Below are positions 48,061 to 57,025 of a stretch of 64,000 nucleotides of DNA, in pieces; position 1 is the stretch's first letter; the number at the start of each line of letters is the position of its first letter. The notes under the pieces are model-generated. The model did no database searches. It was not told the origin of the DNA and saw nothing but the letters and a program-made list of their open reading frames with translations. The DNA is from Microbacterium galbinum (GTDB lineage: Bacteria; Actinomycetota; Actinomycetes; Actinomycetales; Microbacteriaceae): NCBI RefSeq assembly GCF_023091225.1, contig NZ_JAHWXM010000001.1:558001-622000 (forward strand), written 5' to 3'. A program made the translations under genes and the position numbers.

Positions 48061-49011
48061 TTACTTGGCGTCTGCGGCCTCGGCGGCGGCGACCTCAGCG
48101 GTCTCCTCGCCGGAAGCGGCGGCGATCGCCTCGTCGTGAGCCTCTGCACCGGCCGCGTCGGCAGCGGTCTCGTCGGCGGCGGGCGTCTCGACGACGGCGG
48201 CCTCGTCAGCCGCGGTCTCGACGGCAGCGGCGTCAGCGGACTCCTGGACCTCCTGGGCGGGAGTCTCGAGGAGCTCCTTCTCCCAGTCGGCGAGAGGCTC
48301 GGCGTCGCCCGTCTCCGGGTTGTGCTTCTGCTGCAGGCCCTCGGCAGCGGCGTCGGCGATGATGCGCGTCAGCAGCGAGACCGAGCGGATCGCGTCGTCG
48401 TTGCCGGGGATCGGGTACTGGAAGTCGTCCGGGTCGGCGTTCGTGTCGAGGATGCCGATCACGGGGATGCCGAGCTTCTTGGCCTCGTCGATGGCGAGGT
48501 GCTCGCGCTTGGCGTCGACGACCCAGATGGCCGACGGCGTCTTGGTGAGGTTGCGGATTCCACCGAGCGACTTGTGCAGCTTGTCGAGCTCGCGCTTCTT
48601 GAGCAGGAGCTCCTTCTTCGTGAAGCCGCTGTTCGCCGGGGTCTCGTAGTCGAGCTCCTCGAGCTCCTTCATGCGCGCGAGGCGCTTAGAGATCGTCTGG
48701 AAGTTCGTGAGGAGTCCACCGAGCCAGCGCTGGTTGACGAAGGGCTGACCGACGCGCGTGGCCTGCTCGGCGAGGATCTCCTGCGCCTGCTTCTTGGTGC
48801 CGACGAAGAGGATCGTGCCACCGTGGGCGACGGTCTCCTTGACGAAGTCGTAGGCCTTGTCGATGTAGCCGAGCGACTGCTGCAGGTCGATGATGTGGAT
48901 GCCGCTGCGCTCGGTGAGGATGAAGCGCTTCACCTTCGGGTTCCACCGACGGGTCTGGTGTCCGAAGTGCACGCCGCTGTCGAGCAGCTGGCGGATGGTG
49001 ACCACAGCCAT
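48061..49011 (-). CDS. rpsB: 30S ribosomal protein S2
   Basis: A 316-residue small-subunit protein. Start [20 protein letters not shown] and internal [20 protein letters not shown] are diagnostic; [13 protein letters not shown] lies near residue 110. The conserved domain ends near residue 230; an Ala/Glu-rich acidic tail of about 70 residues follows, common in Actinobacteria and of unknown role. GGAGACGACC upstream supplies the ribosome binding site (GGAG). Confidence 0.98.
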   Translation of the reverse strand: MAVVTIRQLLDSGVHFGHQTRRWNPKVKRFILTERSGIHIIDLQQSLGYIDKAYDFVKETVAHGGTILFVGTKKQAQEILAEQATRVGQPFVNQRWLGGLLTNFQTISKRLARMKELEELDYETPANSGFTKKELLLKKRELDKLHKSLGGIRNLTKTPSAIWVVDAKREHLAIDEAKKLGIPVIGILDTNADPDDFQYPIPGNDDAIRSVSLLTRIIADAAAEGLQQKHNPETGDAEPLADWEKELLETPAQEVQESADAAAVETAADEAAVVETPAADETAADAAGAEAHDEAIAAASGEETAEVAAAEAADAK

Positions 49012-49311
49012 GGTCGTCTCCTTGTTCTGGCGCGGTGCGCCGTTGAGGTTTTCGCCGATCGTTCGATCGGACTTCCTGGTGCCCGGCGCACACCCGCCTT
49101 CCGAGGAAGGACCTGTGGGAGTGGATGCCACGACCGGAGTCGCTCTGGGCACGCGTAGTCACCCCGATTTCGAGGTGCCCCTCCAGCATACAGGACAACG
49201 ACCGCCTGTCCTGCTCTCCACGGGCGGCGACATCGCGCACTTCTCCCCCGCCTCCGGGCCCGTCGCTCGGACTCACGTCTCGTCGGCCTGAACGACCCGC
49301 AGACTCTCGGC
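49012..49311. other. Intergenic region between rpsB and the M23 gene; candidate rpsB leader
   Basis: No gene is seen in these 300 bp. On the minus strand, before rpsB, three short hairpins can form in order: CCTTC-CTCG-GAAGG (49098-49109 region), GGTG-CACC around 49079-49095, and CCGATC-GAAC-GATCGG (49055-49070). They could form a structured S2 leader. On the plus strand, CAGACT (49300-49305) lies six bases before the M23 ATG. Confidence 0.35.
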
Positions 49312-49857
49312 ATGACCCCACCCGGACGTGTCTTCCTGATCGCCGCCCTCCTCATCGCGCTCGCACTCGGCGCGAACGATCCTGCGATCGCCGCCCTCGA
49401 GCCCGACCCCTCGGTCCGGTCCTACTCGTCGGAGAACGACGCCGCGTGGCGCTGGCCCCTCGACGGCCCGCGATCCGTGACGGCGCCGTACCGCGCTCCC
49501 GCTCACGCCTACGGGGCCGGCCACCGCGGGATCGACATCGCCGGCGTTCCGGGACAGGAGGTCCGTGCACCCGCGGACGGCGTCGTAGCCTTCCGCGGAA
49601 CCGTCGTCGACCGTCCGCTGCTCACGATCGACCACGGCGCCGGATACGTCTCGACCTTCGAGCCGCTCGCCTCCTCCCTGAATCCCGGCGACACCGTGGT
49701 GGCGGGAGACATCGTGGGGGTCGTCGCGCAGGGTGGGCACAGCATGGTCGGCACCCTGCACGTGGGGGTGCGCCTCGACCGCGTCTACATCAATCCGCTC
49801 CTGCTCTTCGGCGCACCGGCCAGAGCGGTCCTTCTGCCGTGCTGCGACGGTTCGTGA
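49312..49857 (+). CDS. Secreted M23-family peptidase-like protein
   Basis: A 181-residue exported protein. The signal peptide is MTPPGRVFLIAALLIALALG with cleavage near AIAA (about 25-28). The LytM/M23 domain has HRGIDIAGVPGQEV (zinc His and Asp, about 72-85) and, near the C-terminus, GTLHVGVRLD. The usual HxH is reduced to a single His because the first His is Thr. Similar LH-only variants exist in actinobacterial members next to rpsB. It may cleave peptidoglycan cross-bridges or act only in binding. Confidence 0.85.
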   Translation: MTPPGRVFLIAALLIALALGANDPAIAALEPDPSVRSYSSENDAAWRWPLDGPRSVTAPYRAPAHAYGAGHRGIDIAGVPGQEVRAPADGVVAFRGTVVDRPLLTIDHGAGYVSTFEPLASSLNPGDTVVAGDIVGVVAQGGHSMVGTLHVGVRLDRVYINPLLLFGAPARAVLLPCCDGS

Positions 49858-49864
49858 CGCCCGC

Positions 49865-50770
49865 TCAGGCGCGCGGGTGCGCGAGACGGTAGGTGGCGGT
49901 CAGTCGCTCGGCGGAGACGTGCGTGTAGATCTGCGTGGTACCCAGGCTGGCGTGGCCGAGGATCTCCTGCACGGCGCGCAGGTCGGCGCCGCCGTCGAGG
50001 AGGTGCGTCGCCGCCGTATGCCGGAGTGCATGTGGACCGACCGTCTCCGACCCCACGAGAGGGCCGAGCACTTCTGCCACCAGCGAGTACACCGCGCGCG
50101 GTCCGATTCGCCCGCCGCGGCTGCCGAGGAAGACGGCGGCACCGGGGGCATCGCTCCGGGCGACGAGCGCCGGGCGCGCGCGCCGCAGGTACGCGTTCAG
50201 CGCCTCACGGGCGGGCACCCCGAAGGGCACGACTCGTTCCTTGGCGCCTTTGCCGAGCACGCGCGCGGTACGGCGATCGACGTCGAGATCGTCGATGTCC
50301 AGTCCGCAGAGTTCGGAGACACGGATGCCGGAGCCGTAGAGCGTCTCGAGGATCGCATGGTCGCGGAGAGCGAGCGGGTCTCCGCCGGCGGTCGCGCGGA
50401 TGCGGTGCTGCTCGAGAAGCGAAGTCATCGCGTCCTTCGAGGCCACGACCGGCAGGGTGCGACCGCGCTTCGGAGCGATCAGGCGGAGACTCGGATCGTG
50501 CGCGATGATCTCGTGCTCGGTCGCCCAGGTGAAGAACGATCGCGCCGCCGCCGCGCGGCGCGCCAACGTCGAGCGTGCATCTCCGCGCTGGGTCGCTTTC
50601 CACAGCCAGTCGCGGAGCACGTCGAGATCGACGTCCCCGATCGTGATGTCTCCGGCCGACGCTGTCAGGTCCCGCAGGTCGGAGCGATAGGCGCGCACCG
50701 TCGCCGCCGACAGCCGGCGCACCCGCTCGAGGTACTCCGTGAAGGCCTGGACGGCGGCGGCGAGCTGCAT
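49865..50770 (-). CDS. xerC: Tyrosine recombinase XerC
   Basis: A 301-residue recombinase that with XerD resolves chromosome dimers at dif. The N-terminal SAM-like core-binding domain covers residues 1-90 (YLERVRRLSAATVRAYRSDL). Catalytic residues: Arg in YGSGIRVSELCGL (about 148), Lys in GKGAKERVVPFG (about 172), HALRHTAATHL (about 240-250), His in ILGHASLGTTQ and Tyr in IYTHV (about 275). The dif site is not in this window. The ATG at 50770 has CATGCT six bases upstream. It follows dprA on the same strand. Confidence 0.95.
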   Translation of the reverse strand: MQLAAAVQAFTEYLERVRRLSAATVRAYRSDLRDLTASAGDITIGDVDLDVLRDWLWKATQRGDARSTLARRAAAARSFFTWATEHEIIAHDPSLRLIAPKRGRTLPVVASKDAMTSLLEQHRIRATAGGDPLALRDHAILETLYGSGIRVSELCGLDIDDLDVDRRTARVLGKGAKERVVPFGVPAREALNAYLRRARPALVARSDAPGAAVFLGSRGGRIGPRAVYSLVAEVLGPLVGSETVGPHALRHTAATHLLDGGADLRAVQEILGHASLGTTQIYTHVSAERLTATYRLAHPRA

Positions 50771-50828
50771 GGCTCCAGCATGCACCGGATGACGGTGCGA
50801 GAGATCGCACCTCGCCGCCGCGGCTCGA

Positions 50829-52019
50829 TCAGCGGGTCGCCGCGCGCACCCACCCCGCATCCGATCGTGTCAGGATCCCCTCGAGGTCGAGCAGACCGAG
50901 CAGCGCGCGCACCCGGTCGGGGGCGAGACCGCTGCGTCGACAGATCTCCATGACGTCGAGCGGCGTCCGCGTTCCGAGAGCGTCGAGCAGACGGGTGCGA
51001 TCCGGATCCTGGCGCCGCGAAGCCGACGCCTCCTGCGTGTCGTCGCCCCAGAGCTCGCGGACCTCTGCTGCGCAGGTCACACAGCGTGCGTCGTACTCAC
51101 GGAGCAGGCGATGGCACCCCGCTGAGGCCGCCGAGGTCACCGGCCCCGGCACGGCTCCGAGGGGTCTCCCCAGCGCCGCCGCGTGACCCGCCGTGTTGAG
51201 GGAGCCGCTCCGCCAACCCGCCTCGACGACCACGGTCGCCTGGCCGAGTGCCGCGATCAGACGGTTTCGGGCCAGGAAGCGCCACTTCGTCGGTGCGGCT
51301 CCGCACGGCAACTCGCTGACGACCGCTCCGTGCCCGGCTATTCGGGTGAAGAGCTCCTGGTGTCCGGAGGGATACGCGCGGTCCACACCGCCGGCCAGGA
51401 ACGCGATGGTCGCCCCTCGGACTCCGAGCGCCGCACGATGCGCGACGCCGTCGATGCCGTACGCCCCGCCCGAGACGACCGTCGCACCGCCCGCGGCGAG
51501 ATCTCCGGCGATCTCGGCGGCGATGTGCTCGCCGTACCCGGTCGCCGCGCGAGCGCCGACGATGGCCACGCGCGGGGTCGCCCTCAGGAGTCGGGCGTCC
51601 CCGCGAACCCACAGCGCCGGTGGAGCGTGCTCCCCCAGGTCGTCCAGCGAATCCGGCCAGTCCGGGTCGCCGGGGATCACCAGGCGCGCACCGACCTGGC
51701 TCGCACCGTGCAAGGCGTCGACCAACGCACGGGTCTGCGCACGCGGCCGCCAGCGCGCTCTCCCTTCCGCCAACGCGCGATGCGCCCGTGCGGAGCCGTC
51801 CACACGACCATCCGCCGGACTCGGCGCATCGAGGGCAAGCTCGAGGGCACCGGCGGCACCGAGTTCCCGGATCAGCGAGCCCGCGACGCCGTCGCCCGGT
51901 TCCGCGAGCACCGACCACGCCGCGCGAGCGATCGCCTCCGTCGATACGCCCGCCTCACCTGCTCGGAGAGCGGACGCCGCACGCGCGACCTCCCGGTCGC
52001 CGATCATCTCGTGGGTCAC
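50829..52019 (-). CDS. dprA: DNA-processing protein DprA
   Basis: A 396-residue Rossmann-fold protein that loads RecA on incoming single-stranded DNA. Core: RVAIVGARAATGYGEHIAAE (about 160), VVSGGAYGIDGVAHRAAL (about 190) and SELPCGAAPTKWRFLARNRL. The C-terminal winged helix (about 335-396, TRLLDALGTRTPLDVMEI) is also typical. The GTG start overlaps the yifB stop by four bases. Other competence genes (comEC, comEA) are not in the window, so natural transformation is not established. Confidence 0.95.
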   Translation of the reverse strand: MTHEMIGDREVARAASALRAGEAGVSTEAIARAAWSVLAEPGDGVAGSLIRELGAAGALELALDAPSPADGRVDGSARAHRALAEGRARWRPRAQTRALVDALHGASQVGARLVIPGDPDWPDSLDDLGEHAPPALWVRGDARLLRATPRVAIVGARAATGYGEHIAAEIAGDLAAGGATVVSGGAYGIDGVAHRAALGVRGATIAFLAGGVDRAYPSGHQELFTRIAGHGAVVSELPCGAAPTKWRFLARNRLIAALGQATVVVEAGWRSGSLNTAGHAAALGRPLGAVPGPVTSAASAGCHRLLREYDARCVTCAAEVRELWGDDTQEASASRRQDPDRTRLLDALGTRTPLDVMEICRRSGLAPDRVRALLGLLDLEGILTRSDAGWVRAATR

Positions 52020-53545
52020 GGCGTCATCCCCCTCTTGAGGAGCAGCGCTCGACCGATCTCATCCGGTCGAGGACGCGCGAGTCCGGCGAGGTCGGCCATC
52101 GTCCACGCCAACCGCAACACCCTGTCGTAGCCGCGCAGGGTCAGCGCTCCCCGCTCGAGTGCGCGATCGAGCGGCTGACGATCCGCGGAGTCCAGGCGGA
52201 ACTCCCCCTGCCGGAGCCACGTCCCCGGGATGTCGGCGTTCCGCGACCACGGCGTCCCCGTCCACCTCGCGGCGGCACGACCCCGCGCATCGGCGACGCG
52301 TTGTCGAGCGGCGGCCGTCGAGAATTCGGAGCGGCCACCTGCGGTCGCGCGCGATGCAGCCACTCTCGCGACACGCAACTCGATGTCGATACGGTCGCGG
52401 AGGGGTCCCGAGAGCCGGGTCGCATATCGTCTGATCGCCTGCGCCGGGCAGGTGCATTCCGCGCCGCGCACGCCGTAATTGCCGCACGGACACGGATTCA
52501 TCGCGAGCAGGAGTTGGAAGCGCGCGGGGAACCGTGCGGTGAACCCCGAACGGATCACCTCGATCGCGCCGGATTCGAGCGGCTGGCGAAGCGCGTCCAG
52601 AGCCACCCTCGAGAACTCGGCCGCCTCGTCGAGGAACAGCACGCCGCGATGGGCGCGCACGATCGCGCCGGGACGCGCCACCCGCGATCCGCCGCCGACC
52701 AGTGCGGCGACGGATGCGCTGTGATGCGGTGCCTCGATCGGTGGGGTCCGGTCGAGGCACGCCACTCGGTCACCCATCAGCGAGCGGATCGAGGCGACCT
52801 CGAGTGCTTCGCCTTCGGTGAGCGGTGGAAGGATTCCGGGGAGACGTCGCGCGAGCATCGTCTTGCCGGCGCCAGGGGGACCGCTGAGGAGCATGTGGTG
52901 CCCGCCCGCTGCGGCGACCACGAGCGCCTCGACCGCCGACTCCTGCCCCACGATGTCCGCGAGGTCGAGCGAGTCGCTCGGTTCCTCCTCCACGGCGGGC
53001 GGTTCTTCGATGGGCACCTCGGGGATCTCGACATCCGCCCCGTGCCAGACCGCCACCTCCGCGAGCGAGCGCGCCCCGCGGACCTCGATCCCGGTCACCA
53101 GTCGCGCTTCGGCGGCGTTGGCCTGGGGCACGATCACGCGCTCGAAGCCTGCCCTCGCGGCCGCGAACACCGCGGGGAGCACTCCGGCCACCGGTCGAAC
53201 GCGACCGTCGAGACCGAGCTCGCCGACGTGCACGGTGTCCCGGATCGATCGCGGGGAGATCGCATCCCCCGCAGCGAGTGTCGCGACGGCGACCGCGAGG
53301 TCGAAGCCCGATCCGTGCTTCGGCAGGCTGGCCGGCGAGAGATTCACCGTCATCCTTCGCCGCGGGAGGTCGAGTCCGGAGTTCTTGCATGCGCTGTGCA
53401 CGCGCTGCACCGCCTCTCCGAGCGACTTGTCGGGCAGCCCGATGATCTTGAACTCCGGCGTCTGGTTCGAGAGGTCCGCCTCGACCTCGACCATGTGCCC
53501 GTCCACCCCTGTGATGGCGACCGCCCAGGTGCGTGTGGTGCTCAT
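52016..53545 (-). CDS. YifB/ComM-family Mg-chelatase-like ATPase
   Basis: A 509-residue AAA+ protein. The N-terminal ChlI-like domain has EFKIIGLPDKSLGEAVQRVH at about 30. The Walker A is SGPPGAGKTMLARRLPGI (about 225) and the Walker B is GVLFLDEAAEFSR (about 304). A C-terminal helical domain completes the fold. ComM helps branch migration of transforming DNA in Vibrio; in Actinobacteria the role is less clear. Cys-rich CPCGNYGVRGAECTCPA is typical. Overlaps both yraN (ATGA) and dprA. Confidence 0.94.
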   Translation of the reverse strand: MSTTRTWAVAITGVDGHMVEVEADLSNQTPEFKIIGLPDKSLGEAVQRVHSACKNSGLDLPRRRMTVNLSPASLPKHGSGFDLAVAVATLAAGDAISPRSIRDTVHVGELGLDGRVRPVAGVLPAVFAAARAGFERVIVPQANAAEARLVTGIEVRGARSLAEVAVWHGADVEIPEVPIEEPPAVEEEPSDSLDLADIVGQESAVEALVVAAAGGHHMLLSGPPGAGKTMLARRLPGILPPLTEGEALEVASIRSLMGDRVACLDRTPPIEAPHHSASVAALVGGGSRVARPGAIVRAHRGVLFLDEAAEFSRVALDALRQPLESGAIEVIRSGFTARFPARFQLLLAMNPCPCGNYGVRGAECTCPAQAIRRYATRLSGPLRDRIDIELRVARVAASRATAGGRSEFSTAAARQRVADARGRAAARWTGTPWSRNADIPGTWLRQGEFRLDSADRQPLDRALERGALTLRGYDRVLRLAWTMADLAGLARPRPDEIGRALLLKRGMTP

Positions 53546-53904
53546 ACGAGGTCCGCCACGTGCTCGAGCGAACCGGATGACGGGTCGTGACCGACGATCC
53601 CCACCACATCGAGCCTGATCCGACGCCCACGAGCATGAAGCGGGTGCGCGACGGCCCATGCGTGGGCGAGCCCCCACATCCGCCGCTTCTTGCGCGCGTC
53701 GATCGCCTCGAACGGATGACCGTAGTCGATCGTCCGCCGCGTCTTCACCTCGACGAAGACGAGGTCCTCGCCCTGAAGAGCCACGATGTCGATCTCACCT
53801 TGCGCGCAACGCCAGTTGCGGTCCAGGAGTGTGTACCCGGCGCCGACGAGATGCCGCGCCGCCCGTTCTTCCCCGGCTCTACCGAGGTCATCCTTCGCTG
53901 CCAT
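53542..53904 (-). CDS. YraN/UPF0102 family putative endonuclease
   Basis: A 120-residue protein with a Holliday-junction-resolvase-like nuclease fold. GRAGEERAARHLVGAGYTLL carries the first conserved Glu, and GEIDIVALQGEDLVFVEVKTR contains the D-x(n)-E-x-K core (about 37-57). Activity has not been well shown for the family. First gene of yraN-yifB-dprA, which overlap by four bases at each junction. Confidence 0.92.
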   Translation of the reverse strand: MAAKDDLGRAGEERAARHLVGAGYTLLDRNWRCAQGEIDIVALQGEDLVFVEVKTRRTIDYGHPFEAIDARKKRRMWGLAHAWAVAHPLHARGRRIRLDVVGIVGHDPSSGSLEHVADLV

Positions 53905-54020
53905 TCCGACAGCATGACGATCGTGGCACCCGTGCCGCGGGGCTGTCTCCGAGCGTCCACCGCACGGCGGAAACCCGGCCCTCAGGCGTCAGTGGTGCAG
54001 GAGAGGTGCGCTTCTCCGAC

Positions 54021-54347
54021 TCACTCGCCGTCGAGCGACAGTTCCTGGGGAAGTTCGAACTCCCGGCGCTGCAGCTCCTCGACGTTGACGTCCTTGAAGG
54101 TCAGCACACGCACGGCCTTCACGAAGCGATCGGCGCGGTAGATGTCCCACACCCACACATCGCTCATCGAGATCTCGAAGTAGAAGTCGTGCTCCGTGTC
54201 GCGACGCACGACGTTCACATCGTTCGCCAGGTAGAACCGACGCTCGGTCTCGACGACGTACTGGAACTGCGAGACCACGTCTCGGTACTCGCGGAACAGC
54301 GCGAGCTCGAGCTCGCGGTCGTAGTCGTCGAAGGCTTCCTCATCCAT
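54021..54347 (-). CDS. DUF2469 family protein
   Basis: A 108-residue acidic protein of the actinobacterial DUF2469 family: MDEEAFDDYDRELELALFRE, YVVETERRFYLANDVNVV and FEISMSDVWVWDIYRADRFV. Strong conservation and position between rnhB and yraN are typical; function unknown. TAGGAT lies nine bases before the ATG, so it may have a near-leaderless promoter. Confidence 0.9.
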   Translation of the reverse strand: MDEEAFDDYDRELELALFREYRDVVSQFQYVVETERRFYLANDVNVVRRDTEHDFYFEISMSDVWVWDIYRADRFVKAVRVLTFKDVNVEELQRREFELPQELSLDGE

Positions 54348-54400
54348 GGTGGTTCCATCCTAGGGTCGCGAGAGCACGCGTGCGGCACCGCATCCGGCGC

Positions 54401-55060
54401 TCAGAATAGGGCGGGAGCATCGGCGATCGCCCACGACGCACGATGCAGCGGGGAGAGCCCGAGCGTGCGGATGGCCTCTCGATGCTCGGTGCTCGCATAT
54501 CCCTTGTTGCGATCCCACTGGTACTGCGGGTAGTCGGCATGGAGGTCGGCCATGTGCGCGTCGCGCGCGACCTTCGCGATCACGGATGCGGCCGAGACGG
54601 AAGCGCAGTCCCGATCGCCTTTGATCACCGGACGCACGTCGAGTACGGAATGATGCACGGCAGAGAGATAGTCATGGTTCCCGTCGAGCAGCACGACCGC
54701 CCCCGCGGTCGACGTGCCCTGCGCGACGACCGCATCGACGGCACGGGAGGCGGCCAGACCCAGTGCCCGGATGATGCCGACCTCGTCGACCTCCGCGGCA
54801 CTGGCCCATCCGACCGACGAGGCGCGTACCCATGCCGTCGCCCGCTCCGCGACGTCGGGTCGACGTCGCTCGGTGACGAGCTTGGAGTCGCGGAGCCCCT
54901 CGGGCACACGACGTCGCGCTCCGGCGGCATCCATCACCGCCGCGCCCACCGCGACCGGGCCCGCGAGCGCTCCGCGACCGACCTCGTCGAGCGAGATGAT
55001 CAGAGCGCTGTCTCCGAGGATGCGCCGCTCGAGCGTGAGGGTCGGGGAAACGACCGTCAT
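54401..55060 (-). CDS. rnhB: Ribonuclease HII
   Basis: A 219-residue enzyme that cleaves the RNA strand of RNA-DNA hybrids and single ribonucleotides in DNA. Catalytic Asp-Glu in ISLDEVGRGALAGPVAVGA (about 23-41); later acidic residues in VVLLDGNHDYLS (about 125) and KGDRDCASVSAASVIAKVAR (about 150). Motif DEVGRG has Val where the consensus is usually DE(A/V)GRG. The ATG overlaps the lepB stop. Confidence 0.96.
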   Translation of the reverse strand: MTVVSPTLTLERRILGDSALIISLDEVGRGALAGPVAVGAAVMDAAGARRRVPEGLRDSKLVTERRRPDVAERATAWVRASSVGWASAAEVDEVGIIRALGLAASRAVDAVVAQGTSTAGAVVLLDGNHDYLSAVHHSVLDVRPVIKGDRDCASVSAASVIAKVARDAHMADLHADYPQYQWDRNKGYASTEHREAIRTLGLSPLHRASWAIADAPALF

Positions 55061-55791
55061 TCTTCGTCCGGAACGCTGTCGAAGGCTTGGTGGTGTCCGT
55101 CGATCGCCCCGATCCGCCCGAACGGCCAGGTCGTCAGGAAGGCCTTCCCCACGACATTCGACACCGGGACGAAGCCGCCGCTGGGAAGTTCCTGATGCGC
55201 TCGCGAGTCCCGCGACCGAGTGCGATTGTCGCCGAGCAGCCACAGCGAGTCCTCTGGCACGACGACGTCGAAAGGTTCGTTCGACGCCGCGGTGTTCCCT
55301 TCAGGCAGGTTCAGGTAGTCGAGCTCGTCGATCGGAGCGCCGTTGATCGTGATCTGTCCGAGTGCGTTGCAGCACACGACGTGATCGCCAGGGAGGCCGA
55401 TGATGCGCTTGACGAGATGGTCCTGCGAATCGGAGGCGGAGATCCCGATGAAGGTCAGCACGCCGTCGATCGCCTGCACGAGCGGAGGGGATGCCGGCGG
55501 CTGCGGCTGGTCGCCGAGCCATCCGCCCGGGTCCTGGAACACCACCACGTCCCCGCGCTCGTACCCCGTCCATCGCGGCGTGAGCTCATCGACCAGGATG
55601 CGGTCGTTGACCATGAGCGTGCGCTCCATGGATGCCGAGGGGATGTAGAACGAGCGGACGATGAAGGTCTTGACCACGAACGAGACGAGCGCGGCGATCA
55701 GGATGATGATCAGCACATCGCGCAGGAAGACCAGCAGTCCACGGCGCCGCCTCGTGCCCGTGGCGGGCGCGGCGGAGGGTTCAGAGGTCAT
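55057..55791 (-). CDS. lepB: Signal peptidase I
   Basis: A 244-residue membrane-bound serine protease that removes signal peptides. One N-terminal transmembrane helix (VLIIILIAALVSFVVKTFIV, about 25-45) precedes the nucleophile Ser in IPSASMERTLMVNDRILVDE (about 52-71). The general-base Lys is in DHLVKRIIGLPGDHV (about 130). LLGDNRTRSRDSRAH is box E. ATG 55791 is preferred because AGGA lies five bases upstream; ATG 55797 overlaps that site. Confidence 0.95.
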   Translation of the reverse strand: MTSEPSAAPATGTRRRRGLLVFLRDVLIIILIAALVSFVVKTFIVRSFYIPSASMERTLMVNDRILVDELTPRWTGYERGDVVVFQDPGGWLGDQPQPPASPPLVQAIDGVLTFIGISASDSQDHLVKRIIGLPGDHVVCCNALGQITINGAPIDELDYLNLPEGNTAASNEPFDVVVPEDSLWLLGDNRTRSRDSRAHQELPSGGFVPVSNVVGKAFLTTWPFGRIGAIDGHHQAFDSVPDEE

Positions 55792-55861
55792 CGGCATCCT
55801 TCGTCAGTCGTGCGTGCCATCGAGCGGCAGTATCAAGGTTCGCATACCGGGGACGAAACAA

Positions 55862-55900
55862 AGCACCCCAGGACATCGTGTCCTGGGGTGCTGTGGAGAT
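55862..55900 (-). terminator. Intrinsic terminator of rplS
   Basis: Fourteen paired bases (55862-55875 with 55879-55892) enclose a three-base loop. On the minus strand the hairpin is followed by TTGTTT. It separates rplS from lepB. Confidence 0.85.
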
Positions 55901-55908
55901 GCTGCGAC

Positions 55909-56256
55909 TCAGCGGTCGCGCTTCTCCTTGATCTTCGCCTTCTTGCCACGCAGCTGGCGCAGGTAGTAGAGCTTCGCGCGACGGACGTCACCGCGGGTGA
56001 CGACCTCGATGTGGTCGATCACCGGCGAGTGCACCGGGAAGGTACGCTCGACGCCGACCTGGAAGCTGATCTTGCGGACCGTGAAGGTCTCGCGCACGCC
56101 GTCGCCCGAGCGGCCGATGACGACGCCCTGGAAGACCTGGATACGCGAGCGGCTGCCCTCGGTAATGTTGACGTGCACCTTGACGGTGTCACCGGGGAAG
56201 AAGTCCGGAATGTCCGAACGGAGGGAAGCCGCGTCTACGGCGTCGAGGATCTGCAT
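55909..56256 (-). CDS. rplS: 50S ribosomal protein L19
   Basis: A 115-residue large-subunit protein at the interface with the 30S subunit. Typical segments: [20 protein letters not shown] (about 15-35), [20 protein letters not shown] and the C-terminal [22 protein letters not shown] 56256 is the conserved start. It has a leader of roughly 120 nt from the promoter upstream and ends at a strong terminator. Confidence 0.98.
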   Translation of the reverse strand: MQILDAVDAASLRSDIPDFFPGDTVKVHVNITEGSRSRIQVFQGVVIGRSGDGVRETFTVRKISFQVGVERTFPVHSPVIDHIEVVTRGDVRRAKLYYLRQLRGKKAKIKEKRDR

Positions 56257-56384
56257 GATCGTCTCTCTCTGCACTCGCCTCAGGTCGCATGCATGGTGGA
56301 AGGAACAAGAATGGGTGTGCACCGTACGGGGCCGAAGCATCCGCGGGTTCCCCTGAGGCAGAACCGGTCACGGCACAAACGTCT

Positions 56385-56413
56385 ATTCTGCCATGGATGA
56401 CCGCAGCCGCCAA
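56385..56413 (-). promoter_or_regulatory. Promoter of rplS (TTGGCG-17-CAGAAT)
   Basis: On the minus strand TTGGCG (56408-56413) and CAGAAT (56385-56390) are spaced by 17 bases, close to the housekeeping sigma consensus. The -10 lies within an 11-mer also found before rpsP. Confidence 0.55.
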
Positions 56414-56423
56414 AACACGCGTC

Positions 56424-56912
56424 TCAGCCGAGCGGGTCCTTCTCCTGCACGATGATGACCTCGCGCGGGCGAGGCTCCGGTGATGCGTCATCGGATGCCG
56501 GGAACGAGGACCAGGCGATCGTCTCGCGGAACCGAGCCCCGCTGCCCTTGGCCTCGCTCCAGAGCTGCCACCCCTGCAACCAGACGAGTGCGAGGCCGAC
56601 GATCACCGCGGCGGTCAGCAACCACGGGAAGACCCCGGGGATGAAGCATCCGACCGCGATCGTGAGACCGTGCCAGAGCGTGAACCCTGCCACGTCCCAC
56701 CACGACACGGCACGGTCGGCGCGCACCGACGGTCGCGAACGAGTGAGGAGGGTGAGGAGGAGCTGGCCCAGGAACACCGACGGGATCGCGATGAACAGTA
56801 CCCAGAGGATGGCCCATCCGCCCTGGAACACTCCCCATCCGACGAGGAGCCAAAGGGGCAGGAGGAAGGCCGCCGGCAGGAGCCAGCGGAAGAACGCCCG
56901 TCGCAACCACAT
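56424..56912 (-). CDS. Hypothetical membrane protein (162 aa)
   Basis: Not assigned to a family. Four hydrophobic segments are visible at about 8-30 (RWLLPAAFLLPLWLLVGWGV), 34-55, 77-97 and 98-118. A soluble acidic C-terminal tail (PASDDASPEPRPREVIIVQE) follows. ATG 56912 is chosen; upstream extension would overlap the map promoter region. It lies divergent from map with a 113-bp spacer. Confidence 0.72.
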   Translation of the reverse strand: MWLRRAFFRWLLPAAFLLPLWLLVGWGVFQGGWAILWVLFIAIPSVFLGQLLLTLLTRSRPSVRADRAVSWWDVAGFTLWHGLTIAVGCFIPGVFPWLLTAAVIVGLALVWLQGWQLWSEAKGSGARFRETIAWSSFPASDDASPEPRPREVIIVQEKDPLG

Positions 56913-57025
56913 GCTCCGATGGTATGCCGGTGCGCGGCGGCTCGCACGGCTGTTCGCTGTGAGCGCGGCGACGCCGCGTCCGCCCGGATCGGGGAGAATG
57001 GACGAGGACGAGAGGACTCCCCCGA

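Noticed and set aside
49865..50770. Tyrosine recombinase as a sign of a prophage or integrative element
   Set aside because: It is the housekeeping XerC in its conserved actinobacterial place beside dprA. There are no flanking repeats, attachment sites or phage genes.
52016..53904. yraN-yifB-dprA as a complete competence or defence island
   Set aside because: These genes are common in non-competent Actinobacteria and the gene order is the usual housekeeping one. No comEA/comEC or restriction genes are present.
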